From an uncultured Lachnospiraceae bacterium (lineage in GTDB: Bacteria; Bacillota; Clostridia; Lachnospirales; Lachnospiraceae), in the NCBI GenBank assembly GCA_910578405.1, contig CAJTQO010000022.1, positions 1 to 55,991 of the forward strand: 55,991 bases of DNA, given 5' to 3'. Both the position numbers and the translations under genes were made by a program. Under the pieces are notes generated by a model. It was given only the letters and a program-made list of their open reading frames with translations, had not been told where the DNA came from and ran no database searches. Of this stretch, positions 1-7,813 are shown piece after piece (positions within the stretch are counted from its first letter, which is position 1; every line of letters begins with the position of its first letter).

Positions 1-509
1 GTCTTAATAAGCTGCTGCAAGCCTTTGACGGGCAGGTATGCCGCCTGTACGGGTATCAAGATGCTGTCGGCGCTGGCAAAGGCATTTATGGTAATCATGC
101 CGAGGGAAGGCATACAATCAATCAAGATATAATCGTAGTTCTCCCGGACAATCTCTATGTATGACCGGAGTACCGTTTCCCGGCTCATCACATTCACAAG
201 GGAAACCTCCAGACCGGAAAGCTCAATGTTCCCCGGCATTAAGTCTATCCCTTCCTCATGGTGGAGGATACCTTCTCCCGGCTCTACTTCCTCGTCATTG
301 ATTAAGTTCCCCATAATGGTTGCAAGCGTGACTTCCAGACTGTCCGGCTCTGTAAAGCCTAAACTTGCGGTCAGACTGCCCTGTGCGTCCGCATCAATCA
401 AAAGCACTTTCTTTCCCTGTTTTGCAAGTCCTATGCCTAAATTGCTTGTGGTGGTGGTCTTGCCCACTCCGCCTTTCTGGTTTGCGATTGCGATGATTTG
501 CGTGTTCAA
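1..509 (-). CDS. parA: ParA/Soj-type partition ATPase, C-terminus cut by window edge
   Basis: Read on the minus strand from a TTG start preceded by GAGGTGATTATC. The 169 visible residues begin MNTQIIAIANQKGGVGKTTT, giving the deviant Walker A KGGVGKTT at residues 12-19. DADAQGS follows, and further on a hydrophobic strand ending ILIDCMPSLG (Walker B). These are hallmarks of ParA/Soj ATPases, which position plasmids, chromosomes or integrative elements with a ParB partner. The gene continues beyond the left edge, so the C-terminus and any ParB partner cannot be seen. A ParA next to a serine recombinase remnant fits an integrative/conjugative element backbone rather than the chromosomal soj. 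Family certain; the element assignment is inference. Confidence 0.9.
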   Translation of the reverse strand, partial: MNTQIIAIANQKGGVGKTTTTSNLGIGLAKQGKKVLLIDADAQGSLTASLGFTEPDSLEVTLATIMGNLINDEEVEPGEGILHHEEGIDLMPGNIELSGLEVSLVNVMSRETVLRSYIEIVRENYDYILIDCMPSLGMITINAFASADSILIPVQAAYLPVKGLQQLIK

Positions 510-534
510 GATAATCACCTCATTTCTTGGTATG

Positions 535-571
535 AAAAAAGGGAGAATGTGACCGGAATCAACATTCTCCC
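535..571 (-). terminator. Intrinsic terminator just upstream of parA
   Basis: GGGAGAATGT (541-550) and ACATTCTCCC (562-571) form a perfect 10-bp stem. On the minus strand the stem is followed by TTTTTTC, the shape of a rho-independent terminator. It would end a minus-strand gene lying to the right, but that place now holds a plus-strand recombinase fragment. Alternatively it is an attenuator in the parA leader. Confidence 0.75.
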
Positions 572-697
572 TTAGAAACGATATGTGATTGTGCAATAAT
601 CTGTCTTTTGTGAGGTTAGCTTTTGAGAGCCATCTCGCCGCAAACCCGCATGAATACTGGATTTTTGCCTGTTTGCTTTCCCTTTCCCCAATAACCT

Positions 698-1924
698 GTG
701 TTCAACGAGCATTATTCGAGGGATATCAGCCGGAAAATCCGTTCCGCAATGAACACTTCATGCAGAAGCGGAAAATTCATCGGGGCATTTGCACCGTTTG
801 GCTATATGAAATCCCCCGATGACCGCCACAAGTTCGTCATTGACGAACCTGCCGCCGCCGTAGTCCGCCGCATTTTCCAGATGCGCTGTGAGGGGCTTGG
901 CTACCGCAGTATCACTCTGGTGCTCAACGAAGAAGGTATACTGCCGCCGAGGGAATACCGCTACCAGTCCGTAGGGAAACAGAACCCTTACACGAAAAGC
1001 AATGGGAAGTGGAGCATTTCGGAGGTAAGGCAGCTGCTCCACAACGAGGCATATATCGGGAACATGGTGCAGCATAAGAATGAGAAATTCTCATACAAGG
1101 ACAGCCGGAATCTTGCCGTGCCTAAAGATGAATGGATAAAGGTGGAAAATACCCATGAGCCTATCATCAGCATGGATGTGTGGGAACAGTGCCGCAGTAT
1201 GGACAGGGAGGCAAACCGCCCGCGCCAGAACAGCATGAAAGAGACCAGTCTGTTCAGCGGTCTGCTGTTCTGTGCCGACTGCGGATATAAGATGCGGAGC
1301 CAGATAAAAATGCAACGGCGGAAAAACGGCGTTACAGCCTGTTATGAAAACTATTTCTGCGGAAACTTTTCACGCTCAGGGCATACGGCATGTACCACGC
1401 ACAATGTATCGCTCCGGGTATTGTCGCAGCTGGTACTGGGTGACATCTGGGTGAAATCGGAAGATGTCTTTTACCATGAGAAAGAGATTGCACAGTGTCT
1501 GATGGAGCGCAGGCAGAAACAGGGACAGGCAGAGCTTTCTGCCATACAGAAGTCCATGAGGTCACTGGAGAAGCGTGCGGCGGAACTTGACAGGCTGATA
1601 AGGAGTGCCTATGAAGACAAGGTAAACGGCTCGATACCGGGCGAACTGTGTGCGGAGCTTCTGGGCGGCTATCAGAAAGAACGGACGGAAAATGCCGCAA
1701 AGCGGCGGGAACTGGAAGCGCGGCTTGCGGAAATGCAGACGGTGAAAAATGAAGTGCAGGAATGGATTTCACTAATCCGCCAGTATCAGGATATTGACAC
1801 GCTCGACCGTGAGATGCTTCTGAGACTGATTGACAAAATAGAAGTTGGTGAGGTACATATCGAGGACGGGCAGAAAGTAAGGGATATCAAGATACATTAT
1901 AAGTTCGTAGGATATATCGGTTGA
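698..1924 (+). pseudogene. Large serine recombinase remnant lacking the catalytic domain
   Basis: The 408-residue frame starts at FNEHYSRDISRKIRSA, which in full-length large serine recombinases follows the ~130-residue N-terminal resolvase domain. That domain, with the nucleophilic serine, is absent. What remains is the recombinase domain, a zinc ribbon (CADCGY near residue 190, further Cys/His up to CTTH) and a C-terminal coiled coil rich in Glu, Arg and Lys. Just upstream, 681-698 encodes PFPNNL in another frame; removing two bases (TG) near 698 would join it to FNEHY, so a frameshift appears to lie at the break. No resolvase sequence is seen further upstream. Such enzymes move integrative elements; this copy cannot cut DNA. 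The GTG at 698 is unlikely to be an authentic start. Confidence 0.85.
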
Positions 1925-2220
1925 TGCAGTAATCAGCCGATATTCTTTTTTCTACTTTATGTGAAATTCCCATAAGGGCAAAAACAAGGGAAAAGGATAC
2001 ATATTATGAAGCTGTCATAGCACAAAGCCTTGAAAACAGGGGAAACTTATGGAAAAGGCTTACAAACAGGAATTTATCTATTCATCAATTCAAGAGTTTT
2101 TTCAAATGAAATACATTCTGCGTATCTTCCATTCCACATCGGTAACAGACAGGACGGCGGGATGGTCAACATCCGCCCCGCCCCGCTGTTTTCGATTTTG
2201 TTTGCCAGATAGTCAAAAAT
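1925..2220. other. Gene-free stretch after the recombinase remnant, with a hairpin
   Basis: No convincing gene; two short overlapping frames look random. GGCGGGATG (2155-2163) can pair with CATCCGCC after a GTCAA loop, a compact hairpin at about 2155-2177 without a T-tract. This is probably the old 3' flank of the mobile element. Confidence 0.5.
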
Positions 2221-2403
2221 TTATAAAATCTGGTAAGCAACATATCCTAATAAAAATATGCCTACTAAAATGCAAACGAGCGAAAGCACAAATTTCCCCT
2301 TCGCTTGTTCTCTCTTTTTTCTGATAGAAAGCAACGACCAAATACCATACGTTGCAAAAACAAGACCGACAAAACATTGAATAACCGCACTTACAATTTC
2401 CAT
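2221..2403 (-). CDS. Small two-helix membrane protein, unknown function
   Basis: A 60-residue protein starting MEIVSAVIQC. The start is chosen because AAGGAG lies nine bases before the ATG; a longer in-frame start 12 codons upstream has no such site. Residues ~5-24 and ~38-58 are hydrophobic helices joined by a short basic loop (RKKREQAKGK), suggesting an inner-membrane hairpin. No domain recognised. It lies immediately downstream of the VOC gene on the same strand (44-base gap), so the two are probably co-transcribed. Confidence 0.6.
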   Translation of the reverse strand: MEIVSAVIQCFVGLVFATYGIWSLLSIRKKREQAKGKFVLSLVCILVGIFLLGYVAYQIL

Positions 2404-2447
2404 AACAGATTTCTCCTTAACTGCCAATGTAATTTGCAAATTTAGAT

Positions 2448-2858
2448 TTATATTGCGTTTGCACTTCCGATTTCAAGTAAATTTCCCTCTGGGTCTGCCA
2501 CATAAAAATTACGAATGCCAAAGGGATAAGTGATAGGTTCTCCTGTTGGAAACTGCACACTCAACTTCGACAGACGTTCATATTCCAAATCCACAGCGGC
2601 GAAGCTGGGCAACCAGAGGGCAATTTCAAAAGTCTGGTTGATACCATTTGGAGGAATATAGTCCTTACCTATTGCCTTGACAAATTCTTCCCTGCTATAC
2701 ATAAACAAGGATAATTCGCCGCTTGCCGTTTCAAAGTCTGCAAACGGACCACCGTTCCATTGAGTTTGAAAGCCTAATATATCTCTATAAAATGGAACCA
2801 TGGTGTTCATGTTGCCAACCAGTAAACTTACCCCTATACGCACTTCTTTTCCATTCAT
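2448..2858 (-). CDS. VOC-family (glyoxalase/bleomycin-resistance fold) protein
   Basis: 136 residues, the usual size of a single-unit VOC protein. The N-terminal half has the paired beta-alpha-beta pattern (VGNMNTMVPFYRDILGF), where a residue pair after the first strand contacts substrate or metal. The C-terminal half ends FYVADPEGNLLEIGSAN, the classic closing strand with the glutamate metal-ligand position. Family members include glyoxalase I, dioxygenases and antibiotic-sequestering proteins; the substrate cannot be told from sequence. AGGAG lies ten bases before the ATG. Located in the accessory region beside recombinase debris, so possibly cargo. Confidence 0.85.
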   Translation of the reverse strand: MNGKEVRIGVSLLVGNMNTMVPFYRDILGFQTQWNGGPFADFETASGELSLFMYSREEFVKAIGKDYIPPNGINQTFEIALWLPSFAAVDLEYERLSKLSVQFPTGEPITYPFGIRNFYVADPEGNLLEIGSANAI

Positions 2859-2899
2859 TATCAGTATCTCCTCTATATTCTATACTGCAGTTCCCAAAC

Positions 2900-2905
2900 A
2901 TTATA
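2900..2905 (-). promoter_or_regulatory. Candidate -10 element for the VOC gene
   Basis: On the minus strand TATAAT (complement of 2900-2905) lies about 40 bases upstream of the VOC start, in an AT-rich stretch. No good -35 sequence is seen at the right spacing, so this is tentative. Confidence 0.35.
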
Positions 2906-2983
2906 ACATAAAATATACGATAATTGATGAACTGATTGAAATGCTTTCAAAAAAATGAAAAGAGGGCAGATAGAAGATGCGAA

Positions 2984-3020
2984 CATCTGCCAGAAAGCAA
3001 TTTTCAAACACGCTCTAAGA
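2984..3020 (+). repeat. Dispersed intergenic repeat, copy 1
   Basis: About 37 bases beginning CATCTGCCAGAAAGCAATTT and ending in CACGCTCTAAGAG. A near copy stands at 9983-10019, and its right half recurs inverted at 5524-5540. All copies are intergenic. Confidence 0.75.
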
Positions 3021-3550
3021 GTGGGAAGGAAAAAAGAGAGACAAGACACATTATGGGGGTGGTTCGGGAAAATGGACAAAGAACACAGAACCCATAGATG
3101 GAGCTTACGTCGCAACGCAGAAAATGTTCTTCTATCTACATATGAACGATGGCCGGCGCCCCAGTGACGTCCGTGAGGTATTGGAAAGCGCAAATCAAGC
3201 AAATGTCAGCATTTCCGGCATTTCAATTTTTCCCGCACGATATCCAGTGGAGAGCTGTCTAGGCGATTTCCCTTTGGATATGGCATATGTCCACAAAGCT
3301 TAGGAAGCTCTGCTGGTTTTGGGACAGGAGCCGGTCTGTTTTATGTTGCTGACAAAAGCGGCTGCCGGTGGTAATCTTCTGGAAAAGGTTCAGGAACAGA
3401 CGGGCCTGACTTTTCATGTGGGATTTTAGGAGCAGACGCAAGCCGGATGAAGCCTATTCTTTTACGGGTTTTCCGGCAAAGAAACTGCAAGGCCGTTTCA
3501 GTTGGGTGTACAAAAAATTGTAAAGCAGACAAGTTGTAAGGAAACAGATT
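3021..3550. other. Gene-free stretch with possible decayed coding sequence
   Basis: No intact gene. The forward frames between ~3230 and 3530 contain protein-like runs interrupted by single stops (for example a run ending LEKVQEQTGLTFHV before a stop near 3427), as expected of a decaying gene. I could not identify the parent family and see no terminal inverted repeats of an insertion sequence. Confidence 0.4.
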
Positions 3551-4012
3551 ATGAGAAAAAATAACAGAACAGGAAAACGGCTGCGCTTAGCGCCTCTTAT
3601 ATTGGGAGGCTATGGGGCATTTCTCGGTTTTGGCCTAATGGCTATAGGCTTTGCGGAAATGACGGAAGGGATTGGAATTATCCGGCTTTTGCTTGGGTTT
3701 GGTATGGAAGGCTTTGGATTATTGGGGATATGGGATGGAGTGTGTGATCTGGTCAAGCCGGATAAAAGACAAAAGCAGGCGCCAGCGAGCCAGTTTATTC
3801 TTACGGATATATCCGGGAATAGGAGTTCTAATGTTACCGTAGAGGCTTTGCAAAAACAGTTGGAAAGCCTGATGGAAAGTGATAAAGGGGGTGTTTTCAA
3901 ACTCCAGGTTCTGCCTGACATTGGCCACTGCCTGAGCGAGGCAAGGTTTATCAAGGTCGGAAATGTATATGGGTATTTGGTGGAAATCAATTCAGAAAAC
4001 TATTGCATTTAG
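3551..4012 (+). CDS. Membrane-anchored hypothetical protein
   Basis: 153 residues. After a basic start (MRKNNRTGKRLR) come two hydrophobic segments, ~13-34 and ~40-62, rich in glycine. A soluble C-terminal domain of ~85 residues follows, containing SNVTVEALQKQLESLMES and ending near IKVGNVYGYLVEINSEN. AAGGAAA precedes the ATG. The protein-like pattern and ribosome site support a real gene; no domain recognised. It is followed 77 bases later, same strand, by the DUF6440-like gene, so the pair may be a small accessory unit. Confidence 0.65.
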   Translation: MRKNNRTGKRLRLAPLILGGYGAFLGFGLMAIGFAEMTEGIGIIRLLLGFGMEGFGLLGIWDGVCDLVKPDKRQKQAPASQFILTDISGNRSSNVTVEALQKQLESLMESDKGGVFKLQVLPDIGHCLSEARFIKVGNVYGYLVEINSENYCI

Positions 4013-4089
4013 AATTGTAAAATTATAAAATAGGAATTGTTAAATCACAACATGTTTAAAACGAATTGAAATGGTTGGAGGTAAACAAA

Positions 4090-4272
4090 ATGGCTAAGAA
4101 AGAACGATTTGAGACGGTTTATTCACAAGGCGCTATTGATGTAACGCAAATTTTGGTAGATACAGAGACTGGAGTGAATTATGTGTTTCGTAAAGTTGGA
4201 AATGCGGGAGGAATAACACTGCTGTTAGACAAAGATGGAAAACCCGTTATTTCTCCGATTGCGAGCAACTAA
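4090..4272 (+). CDS. DUF6440-like small protein
   Basis: 60 residues starting MAKKERFETVYSQG. This start follows GGAGGT by seven bases; an ATG eight codons earlier lies before that site. The body contains ILVDTETGVNYVFRK and GGITLLLDKDGKPVI, a pattern I associate with the DUF6440 family from memory. That family is a short beta-rich protein of unknown function common in Firmicutes accessory DNA. No signal peptide or membrane segment. Function unknown. Confidence 0.65.
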   Translation: MAKKERFETVYSQGAIDVTQILVDTETGVNYVFRKVGNAGGITLLLDKDGKPVISPIASN

Positions 4273-4611
4273 CGTTAGTGAGCAAAATTTGGATTGGGGG
4301 CGGGGCAGCTATCAAATAGACAATCTATTCTGTTTCCAGGAGTGACGGAGGACATTTCTCCCTATAAAACCTTATGTAATCCTTTGCATAAGCAGGCTGA
4401 ACCCGCCGCTTGACAACCGGTTTATTGAAATTATGGACGGGCGCTAAATGTAATCCCGTATGAGTTCCCGGAAAGGTTTTGACGGTTTTAAGCTGGGGGC
4501 AAAGAGAATGGCAGAAGTTTTCAGATGTGGGCAAGAGGACAGGTGAAGGAAAAGGCAGACGTTTTGACGTGGGCGCTGCCTTTATTGAATTACTGGCATA
4601 CTGGAAGCTAT
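4273..4611. other. Gene-free stretch between DUF6440-like gene and GNAT gene
   Basis: No gene supported. A run FDGFKLGAKRM near 4480 is protein-like but flanked by stops in every direction, so at most it is a decayed fragment. No clear terminator. Confidence 0.4.
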
Positions 4612-5145
4612 TTAAGTTTTATCATTTAATTTAGCATATACATAGGTATCTTTCCAAATTGGTTTTTCCGTTTCATCTTTCCAGAAATACACATTTTTTC
4701 TAAAATGGGCTTCACGCTGAAATGCTAACGCTTCAAGTAATTTCCATGAACTCTTATTATTGGGGTCACACTCCGCATATATCCTATGTACGCCATTGGA
4801 AAAAGCCTGTTTGATTAAAGCCTTGCAGCTTTCGGCAGCATAACCAAATCCCCAATAATTCCGATTAAATACATATCCTATTTCCAGCGCTTGAAAGTCA
4901 CGCTTACCCATATATACATTCCCAATCATTTTATGGCAATTTTTCAATTCAACAGCAATCATTTCATCAGTGCAAATGCGCCATTCAAGATTTTTTTGTG
5001 TTTCATCGAAAGTCTGTGGTTTATATGGTTCATATTTCACAACTTCCTTATCGGATAAGTATTCAAATAAATCCTGCACATCTTCCTTTTGGTATCTTCT
5101 TAAAATGAGCCTTTCCGTTTCCGCTATAAAAATTTTGTTCTCCAT
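4612..5145 (-). CDS. GNAT-family N-acetyltransferase (RimJ/RimL-like)
   Basis: 177 residues from MENKIFIAETERLILRRY, the typical opening of RimJ/RimL-type GNAT enzymes, which transfer acetyl from acetyl-CoA to an amine. The acetyl-CoA region reads GYVFNRNYWGFGYAAESCKA (R/Q-x-x-G-x-A/G-like, here NYWGFGYAAE), followed by GVHRIYAECDPNNKSSWKLL, the conserved Asn-x-x-S segment. A longer frame exists upstream, but GGAG lies eight bases before this ATG. The gene overlaps a small ORF that starts at 5275. The substrate may be a protein N-terminus or a small amine; it cannot be told. Confidence 0.88.
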   Translation of the reverse strand: MENKIFIAETERLILRRYQKEDVQDLFEYLSDKEVVKYEPYKPQTFDETQKNLEWRICTDEMIAVELKNCHKMIGNVYMGKRDFQALEIGYVFNRNYWGFGYAAESCKALIKQAFSNGVHRIYAECDPNNKSSWKLLEALAFQREAHFRKNVYFWKDETEKPIWKDTYVYAKLNDKT

Positions 5146-5275
5146 GCCACACACTCCATAAACGAATAATCTTTGACTTATTTCTTTTTGCAAACTTATC
5201 AATAATTTTGTCTGCCCAAAAGTTGATGAAGAAATCGGCAATTTCGGCAAACACATTCAAAATAAAATCCGCCAT
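5063..5275 (-). CDS. Small hypothetical ORF overlapping the GNAT gene
   Basis: 70 codons starting MADFILNVFAEIADFFINFW. The start is preceded by a very strong GGGGGAGGAA site. The first ~37 residues form an amphipathic, aromatic-rich helix ending in a basic stretch (KFAKRNKSK), resembling short membrane-associated proteins. The last ~33 residues run through the start of the GNAT gene in another frame and look non-coding in character. Either a short gene lost its own stop, or it is a leader ORF coupling translation to the GNAT gene. The ribosome site is the main support. Confidence 0.45.
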   Translation of the reverse strand: MADFILNVFAEIADFFINFWADKIIDKFAKRNKSKIIRLWSVWHGEQNFYSGNGKAHFKKIPKGRCAGFI

Positions 5276-5523
5276 TTAAGCTTCCTCCCCCAATAACGGT
5301 TTGTTGTTGGGTTCAGTTTAACATATTTGTAGAACATTTACAAGATTCCGTGTATGTAAAAGCAAAAAGAAGGAATTCATTACTTGACAATAAGGCAAAG
5401 AATACATTATGTGTTTCTTGTGAAATTCCTCTTTTCTCCTATATGAGGCGGCGCTTGTTTTACGGTTGCATTTATAATGAAAAGGGGCGGCAGCGCTTTA
5501 GGCTGCTCCCCCTCCTCTTGCTT

Positions 5524-5540
5524 CCCTAGAGCGTGTTTGA
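5524..5540 (-). repeat. Dispersed intergenic repeat, partial inverted copy
   Basis: On the minus strand this reads TTCAAACACGCTCTAG, matching the right half of the repeat at 2984-3020. The left half has diverged or is missing. Confidence 0.5.
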
Positions 5541-5699
5541 ATATTCATTCCCCCAATCTGCACGCTCCACTTTGCGTGATATTTGCGCCAAAGGAAGGGC
5601 GTATCACCTGAATTTGGTGCAAAATAGTGGAATTTATAGGCTTTTGTAAATTTTAATTATCGTTTTATCAAATCCCTTATTTCATCAATCCATTTTCCC

Positions 5700-5728
5700 T
5701 TGACATTGCCGTCCCTATGGCTTATCAT
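5700..5728 (+). promoter_or_regulatory. Sigma-A-like promoter upstream of sigK
   Basis: TTGACA (5700-5705), 17 bases, TATCAT (5723-5728). A small hairpin, TGCCT/AGGCA, follows. It lies ~240 bases before the sigK start with no gene between. Confidence 0.5.
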
Positions 5729-5836
5729 AACATTATCTTAATTCTATGCCTGTAAAGGCAGTGATTTGGCAGTTTCTGTTAAAATTCCATTTTACAAACG
5801 TTAAATATATAAAATAAAGTATTTTCCCAGAAAATA

Positions 5837-5865
5837 TTGCTATTTATTTTCGAAATTTGTATAAT
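5837..5865 (+). promoter_or_regulatory. Sigma-A-like promoter of sigK
   Basis: TTGCTA (5837-5842), 17 bases, TATAAT (5860-5865), about 100 bases before the sigK start. Spacing is ideal and the -10 is consensus. A sigma-E/SpoIIID-type promoter, expected for sigK, was not recognised by eye. Confidence 0.55.
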
Positions 5866-5967
5866 AGAAGCATATCAATTTGTGAGCATGATATTTTCCG
5901 GTTTGGGAAAGGCACTAGGGCGGCGGTAGAGTCATAGAATATAGTAAATTGACTTTGGGGGCGCCTT

Positions 5968-6609
5968 TTGAAAACTTTTCAGAAACCTTTAACCGCGGAA
6001 GAAGAAGCCCAATATATCCAGATGCTGCAGCAGGGAAGCATTGAGAAAGCCAAAGAAGCAAGGGAGATTCTGATAGAACGCAATCTGCGTCTGGTTGCCC
6101 ACATTGCCAAGAAGTATCAGAATGTGGACGAAGATATGGAGGATCTGATTTCCATAGGGACGATAGGGCTGATTAAAGCGGTTGCCTCCTTCGATTCAGG
6201 GAAGGGGAAGCTGAGTACATATGCTTCCAGATGTATAGACAATGAGCTGCTGATGCTGCTGCGTTCCAAGAAGAAAATCTCCAAAGAAGTGTCATTGCAC
6301 GAACCGATCGGGACAGACAGGGAGGGGAATGAAATCAGCCTGCTGGATATCATTGAATCGGAGCAGGTGGATGTGATAGAACGGATGGAGCTTGGCGGCA
6401 ACATCAGAAAGCTTGGCAAGGCGTTGCGGACATTGGATGAGCGGGAGCGGGAAATTATTTATCTGCGTTACGGGTTGGCGACGGGAAAGGAAGTAACGCA
6501 GCGGGAAATCGGAGAAATGCTTAGCATATCCCGCAGCTATGTGTCCAGGATTGAGAAGAGGGCCCTCCAGAAACTACGGCGGCTGTTTGAGCAGGAGCCG
6601 GTACAGTAA
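5968..6609 (+). CDS. sigK: RNA polymerase sigma factor, sigma-K type (sporulation)
   Basis: 213 residues from a TTG start behind GGGGGCG. Region 2 is clear: RNLRLVAHIAKKYQ, then EDLISIGTIGLIKAVASFDS and LSTYASRCIDNELLM. After EVSLHEPIGTDREGNEISLLD, region 4 carries EREIIYLRYGL and a helix-turn-helix (TQREIGEMLSISRSYVSRIEKRAL). This pattern and length match sigma-K, the late mother-cell sporulation factor. The gene is uninterrupted, so there is no skin-type element. There is no obvious long pro-sequence: the N-terminus before region 2 is short, and mature and precursor forms cannot be separated by eye. The HD-GYP gene follows 51 bases downstream on the same strand. Confidence 0.88.
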   Translation: MKTFQKPLTAEEEAQYIQMLQQGSIEKAKEAREILIERNLRLVAHIAKKYQNVDEDMEDLISIGTIGLIKAVASFDSGKGKLSTYASRCIDNELLMLLRSKKKISKEVSLHEPIGTDREGNEISLLDIIESEQVDVIERMELGGNIRKLGKALRTLDEREREIIYLRYGLATGKEVTQREIGEMLSISRSYVSRIEKRALQKLRRLFEQEPVQ

Positions 6610-6660
6610 GCGCGGACGGGGCGAAAAGAGAAAAGAGACAGCAGATAAGGGGGGAGCGGT

Positions 6661-7803
6661 ATGCTTTTTGTGAAAACCAGTAAACTGAAAAAAGGGATGA
6701 GGCTGGCCAGGCCCATATACAACAAAGACGGAGTCCTTCTGTATGAACGTAATTCCAAACTGACTGCACAGGGAATCCAAAGTATCAAAGCTTTTAACCT
6801 GATCGGGCTGTTTATATTGGAACCGGCAGAGCCAGTGCCTCCGATGACGCAGGAAGATATACTGTTTGAACGTTTCCAGACAATGACAGTATTCTCCCTC
6901 CGGGAGGAACTGCTTAAGATTAAGGATGAGAAGAAAAAAGGCTCAAAAATACAGGTTATTGTCAACAATATTTTAAAACGTTACGGGAATATGGATAAGA
7001 AGATTAATTTTATCCAGAATCTGAGGAGCAGGGAAGACTATGTGTACAAACATGCCTTGAACGTAGGTATTTTATGCGCTTTGATGAGCCATGTACTCAA
7101 TATGAGGCTGGAAGACCAGATGGACGTGATTTTTGCGGCCCTGCTGCATGATATAGGGAAGCTGTCGCTTCCGAAAGCGATTGCGGCCAAGGATGAGCCA
7201 AACGATGATGAGAAGAAGGTAATTGATACATATGTAATGGCAGGCTATGAGTTGATTGGCAATGTATTTTCCCTGGCTCCCGGCGTAAAGCGTTGCTGTG
7301 TGCAGATGCATCAGCAATGGGACAGCTTCCGGACAGACAGCCATGAGCCGAAGCGGAAAGTGGCTCTTGGGACAAAAGTGCTGCTAGTGGCGGATGTTTA
7401 TGATACAATGACGGCTATGTGCCTGGATCAGGCGCCGGAATCCGAAGTTGTGACAATCAAATACTTGATGAAGCATCCGGAAATCTTTGACCCGGATGTA
7501 GTGGACGCCCTGATTCAGTCCATCCATATTTTGGCGCCGGGCGTCAGCGTAGAGCTGAATACGGGTGAGAAAGCGATTGTAATCCGTAATGACGAAGCGG
7601 ACATACTCCGTCCTATGGTATTAGGTTTTAAAAACAATAATATTATAGATTTGTCAGATAAAGAATATCAGGATTTGGAAATTAAGGATATTATGAAAAC
7701 GATGGATAACCGTCATGTGATGGACACCCAGCTTTTACGGGAAAACGGGTTTCCCGTACCTGAACAGGAAGATGCGCAGCTCCAGGACGGAATAGGGGAA
7801 TAG
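6661..7803 (+). CDS. HD-GYP-like domain protein with degenerate GYP motif
   Basis: 380 residues. An N-terminal ~130-residue region opens LKKGMRLARPIYNKDGVLL, typical of HD-GYP proteins. The HD domain follows: YKHALNVGIL, then LLHDIGKLSLPKAI (His163-Asp164). HD-GYP enzymes hydrolyse the second messenger c-di-GMP and normally have a loop like HHE..DGSGYP. Here that region reads MHQQWDSFRTDS, so the GYP and neighbouring His residues are largely lost, though VADVYDTMTA further on is kept. A C-terminal ~90-residue tail follows. It may have lost phosphodiesterase activity or act on another substrate. GGGGGAG precedes the ATG. It probably shares a transcript with sigK. Confidence 0.82.
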   Translation: MLFVKTSKLKKGMRLARPIYNKDGVLLYERNSKLTAQGIQSIKAFNLIGLFILEPAEPVPPMTQEDILFERFQTMTVFSLREELLKIKDEKKKGSKIQVIVNNILKRYGNMDKKINFIQNLRSREDYVYKHALNVGILCALMSHVLNMRLEDQMDVIFAALLHDIGKLSLPKAIAAKDEPNDDEKKVIDTYVMAGYELIGNVFSLAPGVKRCCVQMHQQWDSFRTDSHEPKRKVALGTKVLLVADVYDTMTAMCLDQAPESEVVTIKYLMKHPEIFDPDVVDALIQSIHILAPGVSVELNTGEKAIVIRNDEADILRPMVLGFKNNNIIDLSDKEYQDLEIKDIMKTMDNRHVMDTQLLRENGFPVPEQEDAQLQDGIGE

Positions 7804-7813
7804 GAACCGGTAT

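Larger units (their letters stand above)
5276..5967. other. Long intergenic region upstream of sigK
   Basis: 692 bases with no gene. It holds a G/C-rich stretch near 5485-5520, the inverted partial repeat at 5524-5540, an imperfect hairpin (GTGATA...ATCAC, ~5576-5611) and two sigma-A-like promoters facing sigK (5700-5728 and 5837-5865). It marks the boundary between accessory DNA and the conserved chromosomal block. Confidence 0.6.

Noticed and set aside
2955..3167. 70-codon plus-strand frame
   Set aside because: Runs through the dispersed repeat, lacks a ribosome site and matches nothing.
4325..4534. 69-codon minus-strand frame between the DUF6440-like and GNAT genes
   Set aside because: No ribosome site and no recognisable sequence; composition looks random.
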